This document shows, one piece after another, positions 52,611 to 61,496 of a DNA stretch of 64,000 nucleotides (position 1 is the stretch's first letter; each line of letters begins with the position of its first letter). The stretch covers positions 1 to 64,000 of the forward strand of contig NZ_JAPDPE010000009.1 in the NCBI RefSeq assembly GCF_026283955.1. Direction: 5' to 3'. The notes beneath the pieces are model-generated. The model did not search any database, was not told where the DNA came from, and saw only the letters and a list, made by a program, of their open reading frames with translations. The position numbers and the translations under genes were made by a program. Source of the stretch: Dyella silvatica. GTDB lineage: Bacteria > Pseudomonadota > Gammaproteobacteria > Xanthomonadales > Rhodanobacteraceae.

Positions 52611-53552
52611 TTACCTGCCGGCGTTTTCCTGGTTGTTATCCAATAGCGGTAGCACCTCGTGGAAAACCGTGTAGTCGATATAGCTGTTGCCGTCTTCGCG
52701 ATCATGCACAAGATCGATATAGCGGTGATTCCAGCGTAATTGGTCGTGCGTCCATTGATGCCGGGCAAGCATCGGCTGCGAGGTGGTTTCATCGATGCCT
52801 TCGATGGTCAGCATGATTAACGCTTCGGTGCTTTCAAGCGACTCGGGCGTGGCGCCGTACAGCGGACTGCTTTCATCGATGACATGCATCAGGCTCCAGC
52901 TCAGGATGAATACCGGGTGCCGGTCGCGCATCAATTTCAGATCGTAGATCTTGCGCAGTTTGAAGCCCTCTGGGGTGGCTTCGCGGATCAGCAGGTGCAA
53001 CGAAGCGGAGGCCTCGGCGATGACGTTTTGCCGCGCGTTTGCCGCGCGTATCATCAAGGTCGGCTGGCCGTTAAGCGTGCGCACAATGGGATGCTTGGCG
53101 AACATCATCTTGGCGCGCGGGCGCGAGAACCGCGAGAAGATCAGCCCGGTAACCAGGGCGATACAGCCCATGCCGGTGAAGATTTCCAGGGTGGCGACGA
53201 GATGGGCGTAAATGGTTTGCGGGTGCATGTCGCCGTAGCCGACCGTGGCCAGGGTTTCCACGCTGAAAAAGAAGGCGCCGCCGAAGCCGAGCGGATACTG
53301 ATTGGCAATCGCATGGTCGCCGAGTTGGTACAGCGTGGCGAAGAAGGTATTGAGCAGCAGAAAGCCCAGCCCGGCGAGACCGAAAAAGGCCGGCCAGTGA
53401 ATGGTCAGGGTGTAGTGATAAATATCGTCCCAGACCCGGCGGGTAAGCCCCAGGCTGATGAACTGGTTGCCGCCGAGCATCAAGGTGCGCGGCCGGCGCC
53501 TGAAGGGGTTGAATCGTTTCGCCGAGGCGGGCGGGGTCTGCTTGGTATGCAT
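52611..53552 (-). CDS. KirBac-type inward-rectifier K+ channel
   Basis: 313 residues: slide helix and first TM (HWPAFFGLAGLGFLLLNTFF), pore helix and filter TVGYGDM, second TM (LEIFTGMGCIALVTGLIFSR), then the cytoplasmic Kir beta-sandwich (KMMFAKHPIVRTLNGQPTLM, RNHR-like basic region, PVFILSWSLMHVIDESSPL). This is the full KirBac architecture. The ATG at 53552 is chosen; an upstream start would overlap the metallopeptidase gene. Potassium transport across the inner membrane. Confidence 0.92.
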   Translation of the reverse strand: MHTKQTPPASAKRFNPFRRRPRTLMLGGNQFISLGLTRRVWDDIYHYTLTIHWPAFFGLAGLGFLLLNTFFATLYQLGDHAIANQYPLGFGGAFFFSVETLATVGYGDMHPQTIYAHLVATLEIFTGMGCIALVTGLIFSRFSRPRAKMMFAKHPIVRTLNGQPTLMIRAANARQNVIAEASASLHLLIREATPEGFKLRKIYDLKLMRDRHPVFILSWSLMHVIDESSPLYGATPESLESTEALIMLTIEGIDETTSQPMLARHQWTHDQLRWNHRYIDLVHDREDGNSYIDYTVFHEVLPLLDNNQENAGR

Positions 53553-53568
53553 GGCAGGGAACTCGGAT

Positions 53569-54066
53569 TCAAGCGTGTGAAAGATCGCGCCATGTGAGGA
53601 ACATGCGCAGGTCAAATTCCAGTTGGTGATAACCCGGCTGCATGTGCTCGCACAGTTGATAAAAGGCTTTGTTGTGCTCGGTTTCTTTCAGATGGGCCAG
53701 CTCGTGCACCACGATCATGCGCAGAAATTCCGGTGCGGCTTCGCGAAATACCGAGGCAATGCGGATTTCTTTCTTGGCCTTCAGCTTGCCGCCGTGCGAG
53801 CGCGAGATGGCGGTGTGCAGGCCCAGCGCACGCTGGATCACGTCGAGCTTGCTGTCGTACATGACCTTGTCGATACCCGGCGCGTTGCGCAAATACTCTT
53901 GCTTCAAGGTGTTGGTATAAACGTACAACGCTTTGTCATTCTGAACTTCATGGCGCCCGGGATAACGGCGTTGCAGGTAGTCGTCCAGTTGATCCTCGGC
54001 GATCAGCTGCCGCACTTTTTCCTGCAACGCGGGCGGATAACCGCCGAGGTACTTGAGCGGGGTCAT
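53569..54066 (-). CDS. YgjP/SprT-like zinc metallopeptidase (M48 group)
   Basis: 165 residues. Zinc motif HELAHLKETEHNKAF (HExxH plus a third His), then CEHMQPGYHQLEFDLRMFL, as in YgjP-like proteins. The start ATG at 54066 lies 10 bases after the stop of the upstream gene, with GAGAG at that stop. Probable two-gene operon. Substrate unknown. Confidence 0.85.
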   Translation of the reverse strand: MTPLKYLGGYPPALQEKVRQLIAEDQLDDYLQRRYPGRHEVQNDKALYVYTNTLKQEYLRNAPGIDKVMYDSKLDVIQRALGLHTAISRSHGGKLKAKKEIRIASVFREAAPEFLRMIVVHELAHLKETEHNKAFYQLCEHMQPGYHQLEFDLRMFLTWRDLSHA

Positions 54067-54076
54067 GGGTACCGCG

Positions 54077-54355
54077 TCAGCTCTCGCCGGCCGGCGCGTC
54101 GTCGGCAAAGCCGGTGTAGCCCTCGGGAAAGACCGGGGTACCGTCTTCTTCGAGCTCCAGCACAGCGGCCAAGGCGGCTGCTGCGGCGGCTTCGGCAAGA
54201 TCTTTCTGGCGGAAACTGCGGTTTTCGCACACGGCAAAATAGCTGGGAAAGCCGTTTTTATGCCGTGGCGTCACGGCGATATATGCCCCGAAGCGCGAAC
54301 CCTCGGCAGTAGCGCCGGAGCGGGCCAGATAGTGTTCAAACTCGCGCTCGGCCAT
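54077..54355 (-). CDS. Unknown 92-residue protein
   Basis: Opens MAEREFEHYLARSGATAEGS, contains FPSYFAVCENRSFRQKDLA and an Ala-rich helix, ends acidic (GYTGFADDAPAGES). It is cytoplasmic and placed 10 bases before the metallopeptidase gene. No family recognised. Confidence 0.6.
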   Translation of the reverse strand: MAEREFEHYLARSGATAEGSRFGAYIAVTPRHKNGFPSYFAVCENRSFRQKDLAEAAAAAALAAVLELEEDGTPVFPEGYTGFADDAPAGES

Positions 54356-54439
54356 GGTTGCCTATCCTGAAATGAAGGGCGCTAGTGTAACGTGCGCCGC
54401 CGTGCCGCTCATGGCCGGCTATGCGACCATGCACCCACG

Positions 54440-54949
54440 ATGACGCCCAAATCCTTCCATTCTGCGAGCGCTACGCCACGGGTGGTGCTGGACACCAATG
54501 TCTGCCTCGACCTGTTTGTGTTTCGTGACGCCGAGTGCGTGACCTTGCTCGAGGTGTTGCAGGCCGGGGCGGTCGAGGCGGTGACCGACGAGGCCTGCCG
54601 CGAGGAATGGTGGCGGGTGCTGGATTACCCGAAACTGGCCCTGGATGAGGCCCGGCGTTCGCAGGCGCGCTTGGCTTTCGATGCCTGCGTGCGCTGTATC
54701 TCGGCAGACGACGTGGGCCCGCCGGCCAAGGTGCAGCTGCCACGCTGTGCCGACCCGGACGATCAGAAATTCTTGGAGCTGGCGCTGGCCAGCCAGGCGC
54801 ACTGGCTGGTCAGCAAAGACAACGAAGTGCTCAAGCTGGGGCCGCGAGTGGCGCGCGCCGGCTGGTTTACCATCGTGACGCCGCGCGGCTGGCGCGCGCT
54901 GTGGCGCCGCGATGATGGCGCTGCGCCAGCGAAAATCCAGCGTTTTTGA
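54440..54949 (+). CDS. PIN-domain protein (COG1569-like), orphan toxin type
   Basis: 169 residues. PIN nuclease acidic residues: VVLDTNVCLDLF (Asp), VTDEACREEW (Glu), CADPDDQKFLELAL (Asp pair) and LVSKDNEVLKL. This is the putative toxin group of PIN proteins. No antitoxin gene lies next to it on the plus strand, so it may be chromosomally domesticated. No clear ribosome site. Confidence 0.82.
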   Translation: MTPKSFHSASATPRVVLDTNVCLDLFVFRDAECVTLLEVLQAGAVEAVTDEACREEWWRVLDYPKLALDEARRSQARLAFDACVRCISADDVGPPAKVQLPRCADPDDQKFLELALASQAHWLVSKDNEVLKLGPRVARAGWFTIVTPRGWRALWRRDDGAAPAKIQRF

Positions 54950-55048
54950 GCATCGCCATGGCGCGATACTGTGGGGCCCGGGATCCACGCCGCCGTTGGG
55001 CCCTCAGCTGCTGCCCCTGAGCCGCCGAACCGCGCATGAAACAGGCCG

Positions 55049-55243
55049 ATGACCATGCAAATGCCACAGACCATCCATTGCCCCTATTGCGGCGAAGCGA
55101 TTTACATCCTGGTCGATACCTCGATCGAGCATCAAAGCTATATCGAGGATTGTCATGTGTGCTGCCAGCCGATCACCTTGACGGTGGATGCGGACGAGTA
55201 TGGCGAATGGCAGATTGGCGTGCAGTCTGAGGATGATGTCTAG
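55049..55243 (+). CDS. CPXCG-motif Cys-rich protein
   Basis: 64 residues: IHCPYCGEAIYILVDTSIEH and DCHVCCQPITLTV supply four Cys for one zinc; the ending DEYGEWQIGVQSEDD is acidic. It matches the small CPxCG-related zinc-finger family of Proteobacteria. Function unknown. Confidence 0.85.
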   Translation: MTMQMPQTIHCPYCGEAIYILVDTSIEHQSYIEDCHVCCQPITLTVDADEYGEWQIGVQSEDDV

Positions 55244-55280
55244 ACAAAGTCTCGCTGCACGCGGCCTTGTCGATGCAAAC

Positions 55281-55964
55281 CTAGCGAGCTACGGCACTAA
55301 GCGCGGCTGGGCGGGTTTCAAACCAGCTGCTCGAATCCAGCACGGTGACCTCGAGCCGGTCCAGGCGGGTACGCGTGGTGACGTCGGAGTCAGGCGATAC
55401 CGGGCGGGTCAGATCCCATAGCAGCCGGGTTTGAAAGCCCAGCTCGACCGCGTCCTGCGCGGTCCACAGCACGCAGATCTCGCGCGCCAGGCCGCAGATA
55501 TACACCTCGACAATGTCACGTTCGCGCAGCCAGCCGGCGAGGCCGGTGCTGGGGCGGTTGCCGTGGGGGCCATGGTTTTCGCGAAACGCGCTGTAGGAAT
55601 CCACCCGTGGGTCGCTGCCCTTGCGGATCACCGCGTTGAGCGAGGACCAATCGATGCCCGGATGCAGCGCCGCGCCGGGCGTGCCCTGCACGCAATGGGC
55701 TGGCCACAGGGTTTGTGCGTGACCGTACAGGGGAATCCGCTCGAACGGATGTTTACCGGCATGGGTGGTGGCGAAGGAGACATGCCCACGTGGATGCCAG
55801 TCCTGGGTTGCCACGACATGCCGGAACAAGCCCGACTTCAGCAGATGATGGATGCCCGGCACAATGGCATCGCCTTCATGACAGGCCAGCGCACCGCCGG
55901 GCATGAAATCCGGTTGCACATCGACAAGGATCAGGGCGGCGTGATCGCTGATGGAGGGGGTCAT
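55281..55964 (-). CDS. pncA: Nicotinamidase (isochorismatase family)
   Basis: 227 residues. Catalytic triad in LVDVQPDF (Asp), VIRKGSDP (Lys) and GLAREICVLWTAQDA (Cys). The metal site is in TQDWHPRGHVSF (Asp, His, His). WPAHCVQGTPGAALHP is the nicotinamidase-type loop. It deamidates nicotinamide to nicotinate in NAD salvage. The motif GLATDYCV of E. coli PncA is GLAREICV here, a common type of variation. Confidence 0.88.
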   Translation of the reverse strand: MTPSISDHAALILVDVQPDFMPGGALACHEGDAIVPGIHHLLKSGLFRHVVATQDWHPRGHVSFATTHAGKHPFERIPLYGHAQTLWPAHCVQGTPGAALHPGIDWSSLNAVIRKGSDPRVDSYSAFRENHGPHGNRPSTGLAGWLRERDIVEVYICGLAREICVLWTAQDAVELGFQTRLLWDLTRPVSPDSDVTTRTRLDRLEVTVLDSSSWFETRPAALSAVAR

Positions 55965-56146
55965 GGTCGCGGGCTGGTCAGGAGTGATTTGGCTTCCGTG
56001 AGTCTAAGGCCAGTATTGCTCCGCAGAGTGTGATGCGGTGGGCTCACGATATGTGCGCGATACCGCGGATTCAGCTACGCGCAAGCTATCGGGCAAGGCA
56101 GGCATAATGTGCAGCGATACTGGATCGTTCTAAGGATAAGTGCTCA

Positions 56147-56554
56147 ATGCATTACGACCAATCGTGGATGGGTTATGGGATGGTCGGCGGACTGCAGGCC
56201 GGGGCTATCGCCGCTGTGGTGGGCTTGTTGTTGTTCGGTGTACTTCGCTGGTTTGGCGAACGGAACGAGTGGGGCAACGGCAGGCAGCTGGCCTGGACGT
56301 ACTTAATTACGCTGGCGCTGACTGCCAGCGGCGATCTGTGGGACCTGGTGTATTTCAGCTATGGTCAATTGCAGTCGCTACAACTGTTGAAGGTCAAACT
56401 GGCCGGCGTGCATGATCCCGATGGCATCGGCGCGCGGGTGATGTGCGAATTCATCGGCGGGGTCGTTGGTGTGTATGTGGGTTGGGTCTTGTTCGCCCGG
56501 CTGGGGCTGATTCGTTCACGCACGCCGACGGATAGGCCGAAGATCGACCCATGA
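56147..56554 (+). CDS. Membrane protein, unknown
   Basis: 135 residues with three hydrophobic segments (about 15-36, 49-62, 99-116). Opens MHYDQSWMGYGMVGGLQAGA; ends RSRTPTDRPKIDP. It overlaps the MFS gene by 4 bases (ATGA), so the two are co-translated. AAGGA lies 10 bases upstream. Family unknown; perhaps an accessory subunit or unrelated neighbour. Confidence 0.7.
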   Translation: MHYDQSWMGYGMVGGLQAGAIAAVVGLLLFGVLRWFGERNEWGNGRQLAWTYLITLALTASGDLWDLVYFSYGQLQSLQLLKVKLAGVHDPDGIGARVMCEFIGGVVGVYVGWVLFARLGLIRSRTPTDRPKIDP

Positions 56555-57750
56555 CGACGGCGGATGTCCAAGCGGGCCGTGGTATGCGATTGACGCTGAA
56601 TATCGTGCAAGTCGTCTGCTTTACTTTTTTTGCCTACTTGGTGGTCGGCCTGCAGCTGGCGGTACTGCCGCCCTTTGTACACAACGATCTTGGCTTCGGC
56701 GCGGTGCTGGCGGGGTTGGCCATCAGCACGCAATACATCGCCACCTTGCTGACCCGTGGTTTTGCCGGGCGCACCACCGATGTCGCCGGGCCTAAGCGGG
56801 CTGCGCTGATCGGCATGACGGCGTGCGGCATCAGCGGCGTGATGATGATCGCCGCCGCACTGGCTCATCAGATACCGTCGCTGTCGCTGGGCCTGATGCT
56901 GGTGGGCCGGTTGGCGCTGGGTTTCGGCGAGAGCTGCGTTGGTACCGGCTGCATCATGTGGGGTATTGGCCGGGTCGGCGCAACGCACACCGCCAAAGTG
57001 ATTTCATGGAATGGCATCGCCACGTATGGCGCCCTGGCGCTGGGCGCGCCGCTGGGCGTGTGGCTGGTGAATATCGGTGGTTTTATCGCGATTGGCATCG
57101 CCGGTGCGCTGCTGATGCTGGCGGCGTTGTTGCTGGGCAGCTTGCAGCAAGGCGTGCAGGTACAGGCGGGCGAGCGCTTGCCGATGCGCCATGTGTTTGG
57201 CCGAGTGATGCCGTACGGCATCGGCCTGGCGATGGGCTCGATCGGCTTCGGCGTGATCGCCACCTTTATTACCTTGTATTACGCCAGCGTGGGCTGGAGC
57301 CATGCCGCCCCGACCTTAAGCGTTTTCGGCGTGTGCTTTGTCAGCGTGCGCCTGCTGTTCGGCAGCACGATCTCGCGCTTTGGCGGCTATCGCGTCGCGC
57401 TGGTTTCGCTGCTGGTCGAATGCTGCGGACTGATCGTACTGTCCAGCGCCGCGCATGCCGGCACGGCGATGTTTGGCGCGGCGCTTACCGGCATCGGTTT
57501 TTCACTGATTTTCCCCGCCCTGGGTGTCGAGGCCGTCAATCGGGTAAGCATCAGCAACCGTGGTGCGGCACTGTCGGCCTATTCGGTGTTTGTCGATGTC
57601 GCGCTCGGCGTGACCGGCCCGCTCGGTGGCCTGATTGCCGCATCCGGCAACTACGCCCCGATGTTCGCCATCGCCTCGTGTTTATCGCTGGCATCGGCCA
57701 TGCTGACCGGCCTGCTGTATTTCAAGCACGGCAAGCCGACACTGGCTTGA
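56551..57750 (+). CDS. MFS efflux transporter (YhhS-like)
   Basis: 399 residues with 12 predicted helices. MFS motif A region RGFAGRTTDVAGPKRAALIG after helix 2-3; LMLVGRLALGFGESCVGTG in helix 4 is typical of the arabinose-efflux/YhhS group. It should export a small molecule by proton antiport. It is coupled to the small membrane protein upstream. Confidence 0.9.
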   Translation: MTTADVQAGRGMRLTLNIVQVVCFTFFAYLVVGLQLAVLPPFVHNDLGFGAVLAGLAISTQYIATLLTRGFAGRTTDVAGPKRAALIGMTACGISGVMMIAAALAHQIPSLSLGLMLVGRLALGFGESCVGTGCIMWGIGRVGATHTAKVISWNGIATYGALALGAPLGVWLVNIGGFIAIGIAGALLMLAALLLGSLQQGVQVQAGERLPMRHVFGRVMPYGIGLAMGSIGFGVIATFITLYYASVGWSHAAPTLSVFGVCFVSVRLLFGSTISRFGGYRVALVSLLVECCGLIVLSSAAHAGTAMFGAALTGIGFSLIFPALGVEAVNRVSISNRGAALSAYSVFVDVALGVTGPLGGLIAASGNYAPMFAIASCLSLASAMLTGLLYFKHGKPTLA

Positions 57751-57844
57751 TGCTTTTGATCGAGGTTGGGTCTTCGCGCACCAGCGCTAGGCCTGGGGTT
57801 TTCATACATCCCCCGAGCACGGCGACCCCGAGAAAAAATAAAGT

Positions 57845-57880
57845 GAGCAATGTTGTACGGCTGAAGCCGTAGCTACCTAC
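57845..57880. repeat. REP-like hairpin between convergent genes
   Basis: TACGGCT-GA-AGCCGTA is a perfect 7-bp stem in the gap between the MFS and cardiolipin synthase genes. It may serve as a bidirectional RNA stop or a REP-type element. Confidence 0.4.
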
Positions 57881-57882
57881 GC

Positions 57883-57938
57883 TTCCCCGTTCCCCGTTCC
57901 CCGTTCCCCGTTCCCCGTTCCCCGTTCCCCGTTCCCCG
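57883..57938. repeat. Heptamer tandem repeat, 8 copies, G-quadruplex-forming
   Basis: TTCCCCG repeated eight times without interruption (GGGGAAC on the minus strand). Eight G4 tracts separated by three bases should fold into quadruplexes. It lies 7 bases beyond the stop codon of the cardiolipin synthase gene. G-rich heptamer repeats of this type are known in Xanthomonadales. Confidence 0.9.
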
Positions 57939-57945
57939 CCCGCAA

Positions 57946-59337
57946 TCAAAGCACCGGATCGAACAGCCGCGCCACATGCATGGCCAGCCGGGTCAAATAC
58001 GGTGCCTTGCGATAACTGTCTTCGTTCAACTCGTAGGCCTGGGCGAAGTCGTGTTCAAGCATCGCCTCTACCTCGCTGGCGAAAGCCTGATCGACATTGA
58101 GCGCGGTGATTTCGAAGTTAAGGCGGAACGAGCGACTGTCGAGATTCATGCTGCCGATGGCAGCAGTGTCATCATCGATCAACAAGACCTTTTGATGCAC
58201 AAAGCCGGGCCGGTAACGAAACATGCCGACCGCTTCATGCGCATACAGGCCGGAGGCAAGAAACACGGTGCGGTGATCCGGGCGCGAGGGAATCAGCACG
58301 CGCACGTCCACGCCGCGAAATACCGCCAACCGCAGTGCGGACATCACCGCCTGATCGGGCACAAAATAGGGTGTGGTCAGCCACAGCCGTCGTTGCGCGG
58401 CGTGAATGGCGCCGACAAAAAACAACGAGCAGCTTTCCTGCGCATCGGCGGGGCCGGTGGCGACAATCATGGTGCTGGCGTTGCCGTCGCTGATGCGCGG
58501 CAGCAGTAGTGGCGGCAGGGCGCCGGTGACCCAGTGCCAGTCCTCGGCAAAGCTGCGCTGCAGATCGGTAACGGCCAGGCCTTGCAACTCCATATGCGTA
58601 TCGCGCCAGGGCGCCAGCGGTGGTTTCAGGCCGAGGTATTCATCGCCGACATTGAGCCCGCCGACAAAGCCGCGGCAGCCATCGATGACGACGACCTTGC
58701 GGTGATTGCGAAAATTCAGCTGAAAGCGATTGCTGCGGCGCTGGGTGGCAAACGGATGAATCGCCACGCCGCCTGCCTGCAAGGTTTCCACATAGTGTTT
58801 GGGCAAGGCGTGGCTGCCAATGCCGTCATATAAGACACAGACCGCAACGCCCGCGGCGGCACGTTCCAGCAAGGCCTGTTGCATGCGGCGGCCGAGTTGG
58901 TCGTCGTGGAAAATGAAAAACTGCATCAACACGCACTGCTTGGCTTCGGCGATGGCCGCGAAAATGGCCTCGAAAGTGGCATCGCCATCGATCAGCAAGC
59001 GCAGTCGCTGGCCATGATGAAAGCGCGCGTCCGCCATGGTGGCGATCGAGGCATAACGCGCGAGTGCCGGGGGGAGTGGATCGTTGCTGGCAATTTCCGC
59101 GGCGATGATCGTGCGCAGTTGCCGGCGCTTGGTCTGATGCAGGTCGACATAGCCGTGAAAACGGCTGCGGCCCAGAAACAAATACGGCAGCAGGGTGAAG
59201 TAGGGCAAAAGCAACAGGCCCAGCGCCCAGGCAAACGCACCCTGCGGGGTACGCGTATTCATGACCGCATGCGTCGCCGCCAGCACGCCAACGATGTGAA
59301 ACAACAGCGCAACGATGCCAATCATGCTGAGCAGCAT
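57946..59337 (-). CDS. cls: Cardiolipin synthase (phospholipase D type)
   Basis: 463 residues. Two N-terminal TM helices (LLSMIGIVALLFHIVGVLAA, AWALGLLLLPYFTLLPYLFL) and two HKD motifs: HRKVVVIDGCRGFVGGLN and HQKVLLIDDDTAAIGSMN. It condenses two phosphatidylglycerols to cardiolipin in the inner membrane. The ATG at 59337 is chosen with GGAG 7 bases upstream; the open frame starts at a TTG four codons earlier. Confidence 0.93.
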   Translation of the reverse strand: MLLSMIGIVALLFHIVGVLAATHAVMNTRTPQGAFAWALGLLLLPYFTLLPYLFLGRSRFHGYVDLHQTKRRQLRTIIAAEIASNDPLPPALARYASIATMADARFHHGQRLRLLIDGDATFEAIFAAIAEAKQCVLMQFFIFHDDQLGRRMQQALLERAAAGVAVCVLYDGIGSHALPKHYVETLQAGGVAIHPFATQRRSNRFQLNFRNHRKVVVIDGCRGFVGGLNVGDEYLGLKPPLAPWRDTHMELQGLAVTDLQRSFAEDWHWVTGALPPLLLPRISDGNASTMIVATGPADAQESCSLFFVGAIHAAQRRLWLTTPYFVPDQAVMSALRLAVFRGVDVRVLIPSRPDHRTVFLASGLYAHEAVGMFRYRPGFVHQKVLLIDDDTAAIGSMNLDSRSFRLNFEITALNVDQAFASEVEAMLEHDFAQAYELNEDSYRKAPYLTRLAMHVARLFDPVL

Positions 59338-59355
59338 GGGGTACTCCAAGCGGGT

Positions 59356-60306
59356 TTAGCCTTGTTTTTGTTTGGGTGAACCTTGAGCGAGGCGGACGCT
59401 ATCAAGCACATCATGCTCATGGCTCTGCAAGACCTTTTGTAGATAGTCGATAAATAGGCGGATGCGCGCGGGCAGAAAGCGGCGGCTCGGATAAATCGCA
59501 TGGATATGCGCTTGCTCGCGGGCGGTATCGGCAAGCACCGGCAGCAGGCGTCCGGCGCGTACATCGGCGGCGATATCCCAGGCCGATTTGAAGGCCAGGC
59601 CGTGGCCAGCCACGGCCAGTTCGCGCATCAAATCACCGCTGTCGCAGGTGATGGTGGCGGAAATGGGCAGCGAGCGGGGGCCGGTGGCGGTCTGCACGAT
59701 CCACGGCAGGATGCCGCGCCCGGGGCGATGCAGCATCAGGCAGGTGTGCTGTTGCAAATCGTCGGTGTGGCTGGGGCAGCCGTGCCGCGCAAGATACGCC
59801 GGCGCCGCGCAAATTACTCGATAGTTACGCACCAGCTGGCGCGAGATAAGTTGTGAATCGGCCGGTGTGCCGCTGCGCACGGCGACGTCCACCCCATGCT
59901 CGAACATATCCAACGTGGTATCGGAGATGCTGATGCGCAGGCGCAGTTTGGGATGTTGCGCGGCAAAGTCGGCGGCTATCGGTCCAATCCATTGCCGCCC
60001 CAGATCCAGCGGTGCCGACACGTGCAGGGTGCCGCGAGCTTCCATCTGGCCCGCGCCGACAGCCGTATTGGCTTCATCGATATCGCCGAGGATGCCCATA
60101 CAGCGCTCGTAGTACACGCTGCCTTCGTCGGTTAGCGCCAGGCGCCGCGAGCTGCGTTGCAGCAAGCGGACGCCCAGCGTCTGTTCAAGCCGGGTCAGGC
60201 GTTTGCTGGCGACTGCAGGTGACAGCCCGAGTTCGCGTCCGGCCGCCGAAAGGCTGCCGTCGCTTACCGCACGCACGAACAGCTGCATATCCTCAAGATC
60301 AATCAT
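59356..60306 (-). CDS. LysR-family transcriptional regulator
   Basis: 316 residues. N-terminal HTH: DMQLFVRAVSDGSLSAAGRE, LGLSPAVASKRLTRLEQTLG; C-terminal periplasmic-binding-like domain (GTLHVSAPLDLGRQWIGPIA). Divergent from the alcohol dehydrogenase gene, which it probably controls. No ribosome site before the ATG. Confidence 0.92.
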   Translation of the reverse strand: MIDLEDMQLFVRAVSDGSLSAAGRELGLSPAVASKRLTRLEQTLGVRLLQRSSRRLALTDEGSVYYERCMGILGDIDEANTAVGAGQMEARGTLHVSAPLDLGRQWIGPIAADFAAQHPKLRLRISISDTTLDMFEHGVDVAVRSGTPADSQLISRQLVRNYRVICAAPAYLARHGCPSHTDDLQQHTCLMLHRPGRGILPWIVQTATGPRSLPISATITCDSGDLMRELAVAGHGLAFKSAWDIAADVRAGRLLPVLADTAREQAHIHAIYPSRRFLPARIRLFIDYLQKVLQSHEHDVLDSVRLAQGSPKQKQG

Positions 60307-60317
60307 CGACGTCGGTC

Positions 60318-60340
60318 ATCTTCAACTTTCTGGAAAAGAT
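60318..60340. promoter_or_regulatory. Candidate LysR-type operator
   Basis: ATCTT (60318-60322) and AAGAT (60336-60340) with TTCAAC and GGAA inside: an interrupted inverted repeat in the 137-base divergent region. It fits the size and placement of LysR boxes, but sequence alone does not prove it. Confidence 0.4.
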
Positions 60341-60443
60341 GCTTGCATAGTTTGGCCAATTCTCATCCATCGCGGCAAGTTGCACAGTAGCGCCTGCTGT
60401 CTTTGCTTGCTGCATCCTTGTCCCTATTCCCAGGAGCCGTGTC

Positions 60444-61451
60444 ATGAAAGCTGTTGCCTACCGCCATTCGCTACCGATTGCCGACCCGCAGAGCCTGCTC
60501 GATGTCGAGTTACCCGACCCGCTGGCGCAAGGGCGCGACCTGCTGGTGAAGATAGAGGCAATCTCGGTCAACCCGGTCGATACCAAGGTACGCAAGCGCA
60601 CCGATCCCCAGGGTGCGGACAAAGTGCTTGGCTGGGATGCCGCTGGCACGGTGCTGGCGGTGGGCGCTGAGGTCAGCCTGTTCAAGCCCGGTGACGCGGT
60701 GTACTACGCCGGCGCGATTGATCGCCCCGGCAGCAATGCTCAACTGCAATTGGTGGACGAGCGCATCGTCGGCCGCAAACCGGGCTCGCTTGATTTTGCC
60801 GATGCGGCGGCGTTGCCGTTGACCTCGATTACCGCGTGGGAGCTGCTGTTCGATCGGCTAGGTGTGCCGCGCGACAACACGGCGGGCAGTGTACTCATCG
60901 TGGGCGCCGCGGGCGGCGTGGGCTCGATGGCTGTGCAGCTGGCGCGCAAGCTCACTGGCCTTACCGTTATCGGCACGGCATCGCGCGAGGCGAGCCGCGA
61001 GTGGGTGCTGGGCATGGGGGCGCATCATGTGATCGATCATCATGGCGATCTGGCGGCGCAGGTCCGCGCGCTGGCACCGCAGGGTGTCAACTACGTGCTC
61101 AGCTTGACCCATACCGAACAGCATTACGCCGCTATCGTCGATGTCTTGAAGCCACAAGGGCGACTGGCCTTGATCGATGATCCGGCCACGCTGCTGGATA
61201 TCCGTTTGCTCAAGGGCAAGAGCCTGTCGCTGCATTGGGAGTCGATGTTCACCCGTTCGCTGTTTCATACCGACGACATGTCAGCTCAACATCGCTTGCT
61301 CAACGAAGTGGCGGATCTGGTCGACGCCGGTGTGTTGCGCAGTTCGGTGCGCGAAAATCTGGGTCGTATCGACGCGGCCAACCTGCGCCGTGCCCATGCC
61401 TTGCTGGAAGACGGCACGTCGATCGGCAAATGGGTGTTGAGCGGCTTCTGA
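60444..61451 (+). CDS. Zinc-type alcohol dehydrogenase-like/quinone oxidoreductase
   Basis: 335 residues of the MDR superfamily (ZADH1/YogA-like). GroES-like N-terminus (VKIEAISVNPVDTKVRKRTD, LGWDAAGTVLAVG) and Rossmann domain with VGAAGGVGSMAVQLA. The usual structural Cys cluster is absent and the segment after residue 90 is short, as in zinc-free quinone oxidoreductases. It should reduce quinones or aldehydes with NADPH. AGGAG lies 9 bases before the ATG. Likely under LysR control. Confidence 0.9.
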   Translation: MKAVAYRHSLPIADPQSLLDVELPDPLAQGRDLLVKIEAISVNPVDTKVRKRTDPQGADKVLGWDAAGTVLAVGAEVSLFKPGDAVYYAGAIDRPGSNAQLQLVDERIVGRKPGSLDFADAAALPLTSITAWELLFDRLGVPRDNTAGSVLIVGAAGGVGSMAVQLARKLTGLTVIGTASREASREWVLGMGAHHVIDHHGDLAAQVRALAPQGVNYVLSLTHTEQHYAAIVDVLKPQGRLALIDDPATLLDIRLLKGKSLSLHWESMFTRSLFHTDDMSAQHRLLNEVADLVDAGVLRSSVRENLGRIDAANLRRAHALLEDGTSIGKWVLSGF

Positions 61452-61496
61452 GTCGGCTGGCCGCTTGCTACAGTGGCGCACTTTCGTCACTAGGCC

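Noticed and set aside
57722-57949. Minus-strand ORF with GNGERGTGNGERG repeats
   Set aside because: Translation of the heptamer tandem repeat.
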